Assembly: GCA_965206365.1 (NCBI GenBank)
Contig: CBDBJL010000024.1
Location: 28,461 to 92,460, forward strand
Source: CBDBJL01 sp965206365
GTDB lineage: Bacteria > Pseudomonadota > Alphaproteobacteria > JABAAW01 > JAHZMA01
DNA length: 64,000 nucleotides
Direction: 5' to 3'
This document shows positions 38,117 through 48,175 of the stretch, piece by piece; the stretch's first letter is position 1; every line of letters begins with the position of its first letter. The notes under the pieces were generated by a model, which was not told the DNA's origin, did no database searches, and was given only the letters and a program-made list of their open reading frames with translations. The position numbers and the translations under genes are program-made.

Positions 38117-38398
38117 TTAATTTTTCTGAAAGAGTTTGTCATTTCTCCATTCCAGTAAGACTTTCCAATCACTTTGTATATATGTTTTAAAAGACAATTC
38201 CCCCCATTTGTTTGGTTTTAAAAAGTCATGCAACACCCAATAATAAACATACCCATTAACTTTTTTGATTTTCTCAAAATCCACATAGTAAGTATCTCCA
38301 ACTACATTTTTATCCACCTTCGTCCATTCTGCAAAACTGGTGGGTGAAAACATTACTATTGAGAATAACATTATGAATATGAGAGGTAGTTTTTTCAT
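38117..38398 (-). CDS. Surface-adhesin-E-like small secreted protein, probably C-terminally frameshifted
   Basis: ATG 38398 gives a signal peptide (MKKLPLIFIMLFSIVMF, then SFAEW) and a mature part WTKVDKNVVGDTYYVDFEKI plus YVYYWVLHDFLKP, the recognisable core of the Haemophilus adhesin-E-like family, widespread small proteins of uncertain function. TATAAT sits directly before the start, so the message may have almost no leader. After NDKLFQKN the frame stops, but the +1 frame carries on for about 26 codons (RKIKLTLDSVKLQVGNLSQN). This suggests a recent frameshift that shortened the protein. Confidence 0.6.
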   Translation of the reverse strand: MKKLPLIFIMLFSIVMFSPTSFAEWTKVDKNVVGDTYYVDFEKIKKVNGYVYYWVLHDFLKPNKWGELSFKTYIQSDWKVLLEWRNDKLFQKN

Positions 38399-38546
38399 AG
38401 GAAAATTATAGCACAATTTTATATAAAAAAAATAGAGCCTAAGTTTCTTCCACTGAAACACCCTAAAAATAGAAAAATACAGTGAGAGAAAACCAACATT
38501 TTTAGACACCGATTTTACCGGACATTTGGATTTTTACTTAAAATAT

Positions 38547-38960
38547 CAATAGGGGTATCATGAAACTGTTACGGTTGAATTACCGATTGGGCTAAAACTT
38601 GCCGATGGGTAAGAAATTAAAGATGCTGAAATTCGTGAAAGCACTGTTGGCGATATGGTTGCTAATTTTAATCAAGATGATGAAGGCGCAATGGAATTAC
38701 ATGTTTTAACATGTCGAATTGTTAGATTAGGATATATTACAAATCCAGGCTCTATAATTATTCATATGCTTTCTCCTTTTGATTTAAAGGCAATAAGAGA
38801 CGCAGCTATTGCGCAAGATGAGGCAATAGAAGAAAAATTAAACAAAAATGATAAAAAAAGCGTAAATCATAATGAACCAAATCCTTATGCAATTAATATG
38901 GCATTTTACCATATTTCAGCAACGCCATTGCTTTGGGTATGCCACGGCGTAAGATTTTAG
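38547..38960 (+). pseudogene. Phage tail assembly chaperone remnant
   Basis: One frame reads ETVTVELPIGLKLADG, meets TAA at 38610-38612 and continues EIKDAEIRESTVGDMVANF to RIVRLGYITNPG and LSPFDLKAIRDA. This is the Mu gp41/gpE chaperone layout and parallels the intact gene at 30072. The end (MAFYHISAT plus, in another frame, LGMPRRKILDALGK) resembles the small second chaperone. Stops and frameshifts make it non-functional. Bases 38961-39496 hold only short frames. Confidence 0.6.
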
Positions 38961-39496
38961 ATGCGCTAGGGAAAACTGGACAAATCATTATGGCAATCTT
39001 TTTGAAGAAATCATTCCTAAAAAATGGAGCGTTGGGCATCTACGATTGCGATACTTCTCTTGTTATTGAGTTAACTGTTCTAGACACACTAACTCTTCCT
39101 GCGTTCGCGCCCATCCAGTCAGAGAAACCTAAGCGAATAGGTGTCCTTTTACACTCGATCTAACTATGGTCGTGACACAGAATAACTGGCCTGTATCATT
39201 TGAGGGTTATTTCTTCCTCTGGGGCACCCATATCCAATTTTGGTACGTTATTATCTAAATCTGCTGTCTCCAAATGCCAGAAATTAAAGGAGCGTGAACG
39301 CCCGCTATCGCTATTTCTTTCCTCGAGTAGAAATTTTTCCATTGTGCTCAATTGCTGCCTCCACCTTATTTGCACTCTACGGGCGCAGTGGCGTAAATTA
39401 TTCTTGCAGAATAAAGTTGAAATTTTATCCCTTGAAGAATGTTGTGTGCGCAATGGTTACGGCATGCATCATGGTTTTATGATGATAAAAAATTAG

Positions 39497-40182
39497 ACGA
39501 GTTAATTGTTATGCAATTCGAATGGCAGAACGTTTGTAAGCCATGCAACATCCGCTTTACATGGATACCGTTAAACGTGATGGGAAAGCAAACTGGACCG
39601 GGAAAGTCAGTTTTGACGAAAATTTGTTATCGCAACCTCTAAAATGGCGTAAACCAGCAAAAATATTTGTTAATTCTATGTCAGATTTATTTTATGAAGC
39701 CGTTCCTGATAAGTTTATTCAACAAGCATTTGCTACGATGCTGAAGGCTGATTGGCATGAATTTCAAATTTTAACGAAACGCCCGAAGCGCGCTAGAGAA
39801 TTTTTAATGAAATATAATTACCAATTGCCGGTACATATCTGGATCGGGGTAAGTATTGAAAGCAACGCCTATATTGACCGGCTTGACGAATTACGCCTGA
39901 TGCCGGCAACCATTCGCTTTGTATCTTTCGAGTCATTGCTGGATAGCGTATCAGAAGCTAATTTAACGGCGATTGATTGGGCAATTATCGGCGGGGAAAG
40001 CAGTCCTTCGGCAAGGAAAATGCGTGATGAATGGGTGTGAAAAAATATGTCGCAGAAGCGGAACGGCTTTCTTTTTTAAACAATGGGGCGGCGTTAATAA
40101 GAAAAAAACCGGGCGCGTTTGGCAAGGTAAAAATTGGGATGAATATCCTATGACCCCAAATTCTTTTGCAAATGCTCCATAA
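39497..40182 (+). pseudogene. Phage Gp37/Gp68 family (DUF5131, three-Cys-motif) protein, decayed
   Basis: A frame starting near 39508 reads CYAIRMAERL, then a stop, then QPLKWRKPAKIFVNSMSDLF, MLKADWHEFQILTKRPKRAR, HIWIGVSIES, FVSFESLLDS, DWAIIGGESSPSARKM to 40040. After a frameshift it ends ICRRSGTAFFFKQWGG and GKNWDEYP. These are consecutive conserved blocks of DUF5131. The N-terminal three-cysteine segment is largely lost. Members are phage- and island-borne and often lie beside TcmP, as here. At least three lesions. Confidence 0.75.
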
Positions 40183-40990
40183 TCCGGTTCGCTGCTTTCA
40201 TTGCCGCTCCTGAATCGTTGGAAATTGCAAAAAATAGAGAATAAAGATGAGTATTATTTTCATTGTTAAGTTCGATGGGTTTGGCGGCGTAGGGAAATAT
40301 CTTAAATTTTTCTTTGATCATTTTGTTTAATTTCTTTGGATCTATTCTTTCTTTTTCTTTATTTCAAAGTAAATTTCCTTGCTTTTCCTCTTCATATAAT
40401 TCATTTATCCACTCATTAGTGGTAAAACCAAGCGAAGATGACAGTGAGCTAATTTTACCAGCATCAATTTTATTAGGATCCAAGGGTGCCTGCCGTTTAA
40501 TCGCATGAACTGGAAATAAATAAAACATATCAAACCCTTTTATTTTTTGAGATCATTTCAATCGTTTCCCATTTAACCTGCATCCCAAAGGGATCAAGAG
40601 ATATGATCCCCCTATATGATTTATTTTCACTAAATATTTTTTGAATATGCCTAACAAACTCATTCGCATCTAAACAAGAGATCTCTATATCCATATTCTT
40701 TTTGTTAGCATATGGCTGAGTTTTTTCTGTAAGCTGGTTAATAAAATTTTTATTCAGATCTTAAAATAATAGCGATTAAACGATACCGGTAAATTAAGTA
40801 TTCGTAGTGCAGAGCCATCTGTTTCTTTTTTGGATTTGGGATCAATTCGGCTACCCGAACCTGCAAAAGCATCGATATAACAAGTGATTACCCATTTTTG
40901 ATTTTTCAAGAAATTAATTGCCATGTTCGATGATTTCAACTGCCATCTTAAAGCATACCATCTTTCATTTTACAAGGGAGCGATGCCCAG
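40166..40990 (-). pseudogene. Three-Cys-motif partner protein TcmP, decayed
   Basis: Convergent with the DUF5131 remnant. The minus-strand pieces in order are YIDAFAGSGSRIDPKS, DGSALRILNLPVSFNRYYF (40754-40939), LNKNFINQLTEKTQPYANK, ISCLDANEFVRHIQKIF, RGIISLDPFGMQVKWETIEM, FYLFPVHAIKRQAPLDP and KPIELNNENNTHLYSLFFAI. This is the TcmP order (methyltransferase-like fold with a DAFAG loop). At least three frame changes and one stop. The pair is of interest because its biochemical role is not established. Confidence 0.7.
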
Positions 40991-41025
40991 TCGATGGGCA
41001 CCCTCAAGTTTTCGCCAAATAATTT

Positions 41026-41102
41026 TGGCGCACCCGACAGGATTCGAACCTGTGGCCTCTGCCTTCGGAGGGCAGCACTCTATCCAGCTGAGCTACGGGT
41101 GC
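41026..41102 (-). tRNA. tRNA-Arg(CCG)
   Basis: Reverse-strand cloverleaf: acceptor GCACCCG/CGGGTGC, D arm GCTCAGCTGGATAGAGT, anticodon stem CTGCC/GGCAG around loop CTCCGAA (anticodon CCG), T arm CAGGTTCGAATCCTG, discriminator G and encoded CCA at 41028-41026. Its 3' end faces the dead phage remnant (38547-40990), the classic orientation for a tRNA used as an integration site. Confidence 0.95.
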
Positions 41103-41324
41103 AATGATCAAAACCGATGAAAATTGGAAACATAAAATATCATAATTACAAAACGATTAAATCTTGCCTTAACCAACAAAAAGACGCAAGCATAAACTTG
41201 CACCCGCGGAAAATTTGCGTTATCATGAGCCTTGATTATAATCGAAAATAATGGCTTGATCCGTTGATATTACTGATGGGGTAAAGTGTGCTGAGATAAG
41301 CAAAATCTAATATTAGGAGAGAAA

Positions 41325-43253
41325 ATGCAGAAAATCTATCCAATTAAAACCACAGGGCGTAGTTTTTTTGATGAGAGTTCATACCACTCCTTTTATCAAC
41401 AGTCTATTACCGATCCCGCCGATTTTTGGAGTAAACATGGCACACGTATTAATTGGATCAAACGCTATAGTGCAAATGCAGTAATGGATTGTAGCTATGC
41501 GAAAGATGATTTGCATATTCGCTGGTATTATGATGGTACATTAAATGTGACTGCCAATTGTATCGACCGTCACCTTGCCGAACGTGCCGGACAAACCGCT
41601 ATTATTTGGGAGGGGGATGATCCTGCCAAATCTGTTCATATTACCTATTTAGAATTATATTACCAAACTTGTAAATTTGCGAATGTCTTAAAATCAGTGG
41701 GCGTAAAAAAAGGAGATCGAGTTACCCTTTATATGCCAATGATCCCGGAAGCTGCTTATGCTATGCTTGCCTGCGCACGCATAGGTGCCGTACATTCGGT
41801 GGTGTTTGCTGGTTTTTCTGCCAAGGCTTTGGCAAATCGGATTATCGATTGCAAATCAAATTATTTAATTACTGCTGATTATTCTCTACGAGGTGGTAAA
41901 AAAATTCCATTGAAAGAAACTTGTGATCGAGCTCTTGAGCATTGTCCTAATGTGAAATCCGTGATTGTTGTTAAAAATTCAGATGCGGGTGTGAAAATGC
42001 AAAAAAAACGTGATATTTGGTATCATCAGGTTTCTACTCAGGTAGATGATGAATGCCCGGTAGTAGAAATGAATGCTGAAGATCCGCTTTTTATTTTATA
42101 TACTTCCGGTTCTACTGGGAAGCCCAAAGGGGTGCTGCATACGTGTGGTGGTTATTTAGTTTATACCTCGATGACCCATCAATATGCGTTTGATTGTCGT
42201 AATAATGATGTTTATTGGTGTACCGCCGATGTAGGTTGGATTACAGGACATAGCTATATGATTTATGGCCCTCTTGCCAATGGTGCTACCACAATTATGT
42301 TTGAAGGCGTTCCTAATTATCCTGATGCGAGCAGATTTTGGCAAGTCTGTGATAAGCATCAAGTTACAATTTTCTATACCGCACCCACAGCCTTGCGCGC
42401 ATTAATGCGCGAAGGGGATCAATTTTTAGAAAATAGCGATCGCTTTAGCCTAAGATTATTAGGAACGGTTGGTGAACCCATTAACCCCGAGGCTTGGCGG
42501 TGGTATTACGAAAAAATTGGCAATAGCAACTGCCCGATCATCGATACTTGGTGGCAAACTGAAACTGGTGGATTTATGATTACGCCTTTACCAGAAGCCA
42601 CAGCCTTAAAACCCGGTTCTGCGACGCGTCCTTTTTTTGGAGTTTGTCCGGTTTTGTTAAATGGCGATGCCACACCCATTCATGGCGAGGGTGAAGGTGC
42701 CCTTGCCATTGCCCATAGTTGGCCAGGGCAAATGCGCACAGTTTATGGCGATCATCAGCGGTTCTTTGAAACTTATTTTGCGCAATATCCTGGTTATTAT
42801 TTTACCGGCGATGGTGCGCGGCGCGATGAAGATGGCTATTATTGGATTACCGGACGTATGGATGATGTGATTAATGTTTCCGGGCATCGTCTAGGTACTG
42901 CAGAGATTGAAAGTGCCTTAGTTGCGCATCCCCATGTTGCTGAAGCCGCAGTCGTTGGCTATCCGGATCCCATTAAAGGGCAAGGAATTTATGCTTTTGT
43001 TACTTTGCTTGCCGATGTTCAATCCAGCGATGATCTGGGTCAAACTTTGATTCATTGGGTGGGGGCAGAAATTGGTGGCCTGGCGAAACCGCAAAAAATA
43101 CAATGGGCACCGGCCTTGCCTAAAACCCGATCAGGGAAAATTATGCGCCGAATTTTGCGCAAAATTGCCAATGGAGAAACTGAAAATTTAGGCGATATTT
43201 CAACCTTGGCTGATTTATCTGTGGTTACCGACTTGATTGCTAACCGACAATAA
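41325..43253 (+). CDS. acs: Acetyl-CoA synthetase
   Basis: Activates acetate to acetyl-CoA through acetyl-AMP. The 642-residue length is standard. Adenylation motifs are intact: LYTSGSTGKPKGVLHTCGGY, the WWQTETGG core, YYFTGDGARRDEDGYYWITG, GRMDDVINVSGHRL and the C-terminal catalytic lysine in KTRSGKIMRRILRKI, the site regulated by acetylation in other bacteria. A TTAGGAGAGA site precedes ATG 41325. It is monocistronic and indicates use of acetate. Confidence 0.96.
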   Translation: MQKIYPIKTTGRSFFDESSYHSFYQQSITDPADFWSKHGTRINWIKRYSANAVMDCSYAKDDLHIRWYYDGTLNVTANCIDRHLAERAGQTAIIWEGDDPAKSVHITYLELYYQTCKFANVLKSVGVKKGDRVTLYMPMIPEAAYAMLACARIGAVHSVVFAGFSAKALANRIIDCKSNYLITADYSLRGGKKIPLKETCDRALEHCPNVKSVIVVKNSDAGVKMQKKRDIWYHQVSTQVDDECPVVEMNAEDPLFILYTSGSTGKPKGVLHTCGGYLVYTSMTHQYAFDCRNNDVYWCTADVGWITGHSYMIYGPLANGATTIMFEGVPNYPDASRFWQVCDKHQVTIFYTAPTALRALMREGDQFLENSDRFSLRLLGTVGEPINPEAWRWYYEKIGNSNCPIIDTWWQTETGGFMITPLPEATALKPGSATRPFFGVCPVLLNGDATPIHGEGEGALAIAHSWPGQMRTVYGDHQRFFETYFAQYPGYYFTGDGARRDEDGYYWITGRMDDVINVSGHRLGTAEIESALVAHPHVAEAAVVGYPDPIKGQGIYAFVTLLADVQSSDDLGQTLIHWVGAEIGGLAKPQKIQWAPALPKTRSGKIMRRILRKIANGETENLGDISTLADLSVVTDLIANRQ

Positions 43254-43308
43254 CGATCATATGATATTATCCAACAAATATAAATTATGATTCTCAAAGG
43301 GAGTGGAA

Positions 43309-43939
43309 ATGCTTAAAAAGCTATTTTTCCTCTTCTTGATACCTTTGCATGTGCAGGCGCAAGATTTTGGTAGGCAGGTACGTCTGAAATTGAGAAGGCC
43401 GGCTATCAAATTTTTGATTATGTGAAAATTGAGACTTCGGAAATTTTCCGCCAATATATGATGCAAGCCGAAAATTATGGGATCATTACGCAAGAAATAG
43501 CTCTTTATCTAGATTTGTTGAATGATGTAAAAAAATCTGAGCTTAATTTGGATCGAACCATCAAAGAGGGTGATTTCGCAACCGTAACAGAATGAATCAA
43601 GATAGGAACAAAGATCAATGTTCTTCGTAATGATAGCTTTACTCCGCTTCATAGAGCTATTTGGTATTGGCAAATTGAAATTGTTAGATCGTTAAATTTT
43701 TAATCGATGTGGGGGCAAATATTAACGCCCGCGGTCGTAATGGAGCAACCCCATTGCAGTTGGCAAGCATTCAAGGGCATGCCAAAATTGTAAAAACCTT
43801 GCCAGATGCCGGGGCAAACATGAATGTTCGTGATCATTATGGAGCTATCCCGATTGATTTGGCAAAGAGACGAGGGCATACTGGAATTGCAAAGCTGTTA
43901 CGAGATGCCGGAGCCAAAGAATCCGGAGCCAAAGAATAA
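43309..43939 (+). pseudogene. Decayed secreted ankyrin-repeat gene
   Basis: ATG 43309, preceded by AAGGGAG, starts a signal peptide (LKKLFFLFLIPLHVQAQDFG). A +1 shift then gives ETSEIFRQYMMQAENYGI and a run up to TAA/TGA stops near 43595, followed by a piece with SFTPLHRAIWYWQIEIV. The last frame (about 43700-43939) has two clean ankyrin units (VGANINARGRNGATPLQLAS, AGANMNVRDHYGAIPIDLAK). These C-terminal units are canonical 33-residue repeats, unlike the 30-residue ones at 10188. Confidence 0.65.
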
Positions 43940-44068
43940 TGACTTTAACGATCCGCCTGCGAAAAATGCTGAGGAAGAATTTCTCGAAAAGATTTCCAAA
44001 AAAATTTTTATGGTGTAAGAATATTTGAAGAAATGAATGTTGCCAAAAATCAATAACAGGAAAATAGT

Positions 44069-45124
44069 ATGAATAACTGCAAAATATTTCAGTTAAAAGA
44101 TGGGAATGCGAAAACACTGATTCATGCAAACATAATCGATATAGTTTCTGAACTCGATGCTTACAAAACTTCTCAGATCTATTATTTAGAAAAAGAAGAA
44201 GAATTACATAAGCTATTTACCCAGAATATGGATATTTTTTTAGGAATTGAGCATTTTATAGATAAATATCATTTTCCCCCGAAACAAGCAACCTACCCTT
44301 ATGGCGAAGCGGATGCGATCGGCATCGACCCAAATCATCGCCCGATTATTATTGAATATAAACTCAATCAGGATGATGGTATTGTTAGCCAAATTTTATT
44401 TTATCTGCATTTATTCCAAAAAAGCCAAAATAATTTTAAAAATTTGGTGAAAGAGCAGCTGGGCAACAGGATTGTTGAGAACATTTAATGGCAATCTCCC
44501 CGCCTAATTTGTATTGCGCGCAATTTTAACCATCGTGATATTGAAGCGATCAAGCAAATTAAGCATAATATTGAGTTGATTCAATATTTTAGATTCCGTA
44601 AACCCTACAAGAAGTTTTATTTTTTTACCCACTATAATCATTATTTATTGTTGAAGCCAATCACAGATAATGCCGAGCTTTATCCAGCCACTCTGAGAAG
44701 CATTGCCAGTGCCAATCAAAAAACACAAAAGCTTTATCTTGCCTTAAAAGAATATTTATCATCTTTAGGCAATGACATTAACTCTTATCCGTTAAATTAT
44801 GCTAAAAAACAAAGAGAATCTAATGGAAATATTTTTTACAAAGCGAACCCTTATCACGCATTTTCTCGTGATTCTCATTACCGTAAAGAAGCTTCAATCA
44901 TTTGTAAAATACGATTCTTTGCAAGCAAAAACATATTTTATATTTACGTAAATCTTAACCCCAAAACCGATAAGGAGCTAATTGCAGAATTTCCCCTAAA
45001 AAAAATTTTGCAAGAAACGAGTGCTACCAGTAGCCATAAATTTGAAATCACGTTGAAAATTATCAAAAATTTAGAGGCAATCAAGCCCTTATTACAGCGC
45101 GCTTATCAAAATTCATCTTCGTAA
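44069..45124 (+). pseudogene. DUF5655-type protein split by a single in-frame TAA
   Basis: Both halves are in one frame. The N-terminal part has the nuclease-like core YGEADAIGIDPNHRPIIIEYK (D-x-n-E-x-K pattern). After IVENI comes TAA (44486-44488), and translation in the same frame resumes WQSPRLICIARNFNHRD and IEAIKQIKHNIELIQYF, exactly the next conserved block of the family, and runs to 45124 with a C-terminal DUF5655-like domain. Nothing else is disturbed, so this is a very recent nonsense mutation, a sequencing error, or a read-through case. Its role in relatives is not established; a restriction- or repair-like nuclease is inferred. Confidence 0.7.
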
Positions 45125-45411
45125 TTTCATGGCAAATATCGCGATTTGCTACTGATTTTGCTTAGCCAAACATCGAAAAACATCTATGTACGAACCATTT
45201 TTTTCTGCTTATAAAAAATAAACCTTGCAATTTTAGGCAAGCTTCCCGTAACTTGCTAAAAATTGTTTCCCGCAACAAAACCTAAATTCCCTTACCAACA
45301 ACCAATGCCAACAAATAAGGCAAAATAAATATATCCAACGTATTATGTCTAAAAAATTACCCTTGCATCATCAAATTCAAAATAACGCATCTTATCGTAG
45401 CAACGTAAATC

Positions 45412-48126
45412 ATGTCTGAACATCTTGTTATTGTCGAATCCCCGGCCAAAGCCAAAACCATTTCTGGCTATTTAGGAAAAAATTACAAAATTTTAGCGAG
45501 TTATGGGCATATTCGTGATTTACCTTCGAAAAAGGGCTCGGTATTGCCTGATGAAGATTTTGCGATGCATTGGGAGCTAAGCGAGCAGGCCGCTCCGCGA
45601 TTGCACGAAATTCAAACCGCCCTGAAATCAGCAAAAACCTTATTACTCGCAACCGATCCCGATCGTGAAGGTGAAGCGATTGCTTGGCACCTTCATCATG
45701 TGTTAAGCCAAAAAAATGGGCTTGCTGATAAAAAAATTCAACGCGTTATGTTTCATGAAATTACCCAAAATGCAATCTTGAAAGCCATTGAAAATGCCCG
45801 TAACATTAACCAAGATTTGGTTGATGCCTATTTAGCAAGGCGTGCCTTAGATTATTTGGTTGGATTTTCAATCTCACCCCTATTATGGCGGAAGGTATCG
45901 AGCGCAGCGCGTAGCGCGGGGCGAGTACAATCGGTGGCTTTGCGCCTTATTTGCCAACGTGAAAAAGAAATTGAGCTTTTCAAAGCACAAGAATTTTGGA
46001 CAATTGCCGGGAAATTTAGCACAGCCGATACGCAAAAAAGTTTTTGGGCACGGCTCACACATTTCGATGGCAAAAAATTAGATAAATTTGCCATTGCCAA
46101 TCAAACCCAAGCCGAAGAGATCACGGCACAATGTCGCCTTGCCAGCTATGTAATTACCAATGTTCAGAAAAAAATCGTTGAGCGTGCACCACCGCCTCCC
46201 TTTATCACCTCTACCCTACAACAAGATGCCGCCAATAAATTAGGTTTTCGTGCTGCGCAAACTATGATCATTGCCCAAAAGCTCTATGAAGGTATTCATG
46301 TAAAAGGCAAAACCACAGGATTGATTAGCTATATGCGAACTGATTCTGTTAATCTTTCCAAGGAAGCCATTCAAGATGCGACTGCTTTGGTGAATGAAAA
46401 ATTTGGTGCGCAATACAGCTTGCCCAAACCGAGACATTATAAAAGCAAGGTTAAAAATGCTCAAGAGGCTCATGAGGCGATTCGCCCAACAAATTTTCAT
46501 TTAACTCCTGATCATTTACGTTCGTTTTTAACTCCTGAACAATTTAAACTTTATGAATTAATTTGGAAACGCTCTCTGGTAACCCAAATGGCAAATAGTA
46601 AATTTGAAAAAGTTGCCGTTGATCTACAGGATCAAAGTGGCAAAATTACCTTGCGTACCAATGGTTCGATTTTGATTTTTGATGGCTACCAAAAACTTTA
46701 CCTACAAAGTGAAAATGAAACCAAAGATCATGGTGATGATTCTTCCCATGAAGAAAATGATGAAAATCGCTTGCTGCCTCCCCTAACTCAAGGTGAGAAT
46801 CCAACTTTGATGCAGGCAAAAAATAACCAACATTTTACCTTAGCCCCGCCACGTTATAGCGACGCTTCACTGATCAAAAGAATGGAAGAGCTGGGCATTG
46901 GTCGCCCTTCTACCTACGCACCAACTCTACAAGTTTTAATTAGCCGTAAATATGTTCATTTAGAGAAAAAACGTTTTATCCCTGATGATATTGGTAGAAT
47001 TATCTGCTCTTTTCTAGAATTATATTTTCCTGAACAAATTGAATATAATTTTACCGCACAGCTTGAAGATAAATTAGATGAAATTTCACATGGAAAATTG
47101 CAATGGAAGCAAGTGCTGGCAAATTTTTGGCAAGATTTTCATGGATTGTTAGATAAAGTAGAAGCGGTCGGTCCCGCTGAAATTTCCCATCAGCTTGATC
47201 AGCAACTTGCCTTTCATTACTTTCCTAGCAAGCAGGGCGAAGATGAAGATAAACAACGGCTTTGTTCTGGCTGTCAGAAAGGGCGGTTAGAGCTGAAAAC
47301 AGGCAAATTCGGTGTCTTTATTGCCTGTAACAATTATCCTGAATGTCGTTATACGAGCCCAGTTTCGACAATCACCGATGATGAGAGTGCAAGTGATATT
47401 ATCTTTCCAAAATCTTTGGGCGTAGATCCTAACACTGGGCTGGAAGTCTCTCTACGCAAAGGGCCCTATGGGTTGTATTTGCAACTGGGCGATACGCCAA
47501 TTTCAACAGAAATAAGCGAGCCAACAGCTCCTGATGCTGCAAAAAAGAAACCCAAAAAATCGGCAAAAAAAGATCTGCCAAAACCCAAACGCACTCCTTT
47601 GCCTAAATTGCATGCGGCAAATATGGTTACTTTAGATATTGCGCTAGATTTGCTGAAACTTCCCCGTGAAGTTGGTGTTGATACCGAAACTGGCGAAATG
47701 ATTACCGCTGCGATCGGGCGGTTTGGTCCCTTCTTAAAATATGGCACCCAATATGTTTCGCTGAAAGAAGATGATGTTTTAGAAATAGGCATTAACCGTG
47801 CAATTGAACTTATTAGCGAAAATCGTATAAAACGCGAAGGCATTGTTTTAGGCGTCCATCCTGAAACCCAAACCAAGATTTTACTACGCCATGGGCGTTA
47901 TGGTAAATTTATTCAACATGGTGAAGTAAATGTTGCCTTGGGAAGGAAAGCCGAGTATGCTGATATCAGTCTTGGGCAAGCTCTAAATTTCCTAGCCAAT
48001 GCTCCTATTATTGTCGCCAAGAAAAAAACCCCAGCAAAACCATCTATAAAAACCAAAACCACTGCCAAAGTAGCAAAAAAAACCAAAATCACCGCCAAAG
48101 CAACAAAACCATCTGTACCAAAATAA
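45412..48126 (+). CDS. topA: DNA topoisomerase I
   Basis: Relaxes negative supercoils. The 904-residue product starts with the TOPRIM domain (LVIVESPAKAKTI; LLATDPDREGEAIAWHL), and the catalytic tyrosine is in ISYMRTDSVNLS. HEAIRPTNF and GIGRPSTYAPTLQVLISRKY are also intact. It has one four-cysteine zinc ribbon (CSGC...CNNYPEC) and several Topo_C repeats (LRKGPYGLYLQLGD, AIGRFGPFLKYG, LRHGRYGKFIQHG), and ends in a Lys/Thr/Ala-rich tail. The gene is followed after 49 bases by rnr. Confidence 0.97.
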   Translation: MSEHLVIVESPAKAKTISGYLGKNYKILASYGHIRDLPSKKGSVLPDEDFAMHWELSEQAAPRLHEIQTALKSAKTLLLATDPDREGEAIAWHLHHVLSQKNGLADKKIQRVMFHEITQNAILKAIENARNINQDLVDAYLARRALDYLVGFSISPLLWRKVSSAARSAGRVQSVALRLICQREKEIELFKAQEFWTIAGKFSTADTQKSFWARLTHFDGKKLDKFAIANQTQAEEITAQCRLASYVITNVQKKIVERAPPPPFITSTLQQDAANKLGFRAAQTMIIAQKLYEGIHVKGKTTGLISYMRTDSVNLSKEAIQDATALVNEKFGAQYSLPKPRHYKSKVKNAQEAHEAIRPTNFHLTPDHLRSFLTPEQFKLYELIWKRSLVTQMANSKFEKVAVDLQDQSGKITLRTNGSILIFDGYQKLYLQSENETKDHGDDSSHEENDENRLLPPLTQGENPTLMQAKNNQHFTLAPPRYSDASLIKRMEELGIGRPSTYAPTLQVLISRKYVHLEKKRFIPDDIGRIICSFLELYFPEQIEYNFTAQLEDKLDEISHGKLQWKQVLANFWQDFHGLLDKVEAVGPAEISHQLDQQLAFHYFPSKQGEDEDKQRLCSGCQKGRLELKTGKFGVFIACNNYPECRYTSPVSTITDDESASDIIFPKSLGVDPNTGLEVSLRKGPYGLYLQLGDTPISTEISEPTAPDAAKKKPKKSAKKDLPKPKRTPLPKLHAANMVTLDIALDLLKLPREVGVDTETGEMITAAIGRFGPFLKYGTQYVSLKEDDVLEIGINRAIELISENRIKREGIVLGVHPETQTKILLRHGRYGKFIQHGEVNVALGRKAEYADISLGQALNFLANAPIIVAKKKTPAKPSIKTKTTAKVAKKTKITAKATKPSVPK

Positions 48127-48175
48127 TTCGCTTCGCTTTTATTCTACAATCAGCTTTACAAGCATCATTGAAATT

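Noticed and set aside
39200..39496. Frames on both strands (85-98 codons) before the DUF5131 remnant
   Set aside because: The two frames are mirror images, neither shows a domain, and the region lies within decayed phage DNA.
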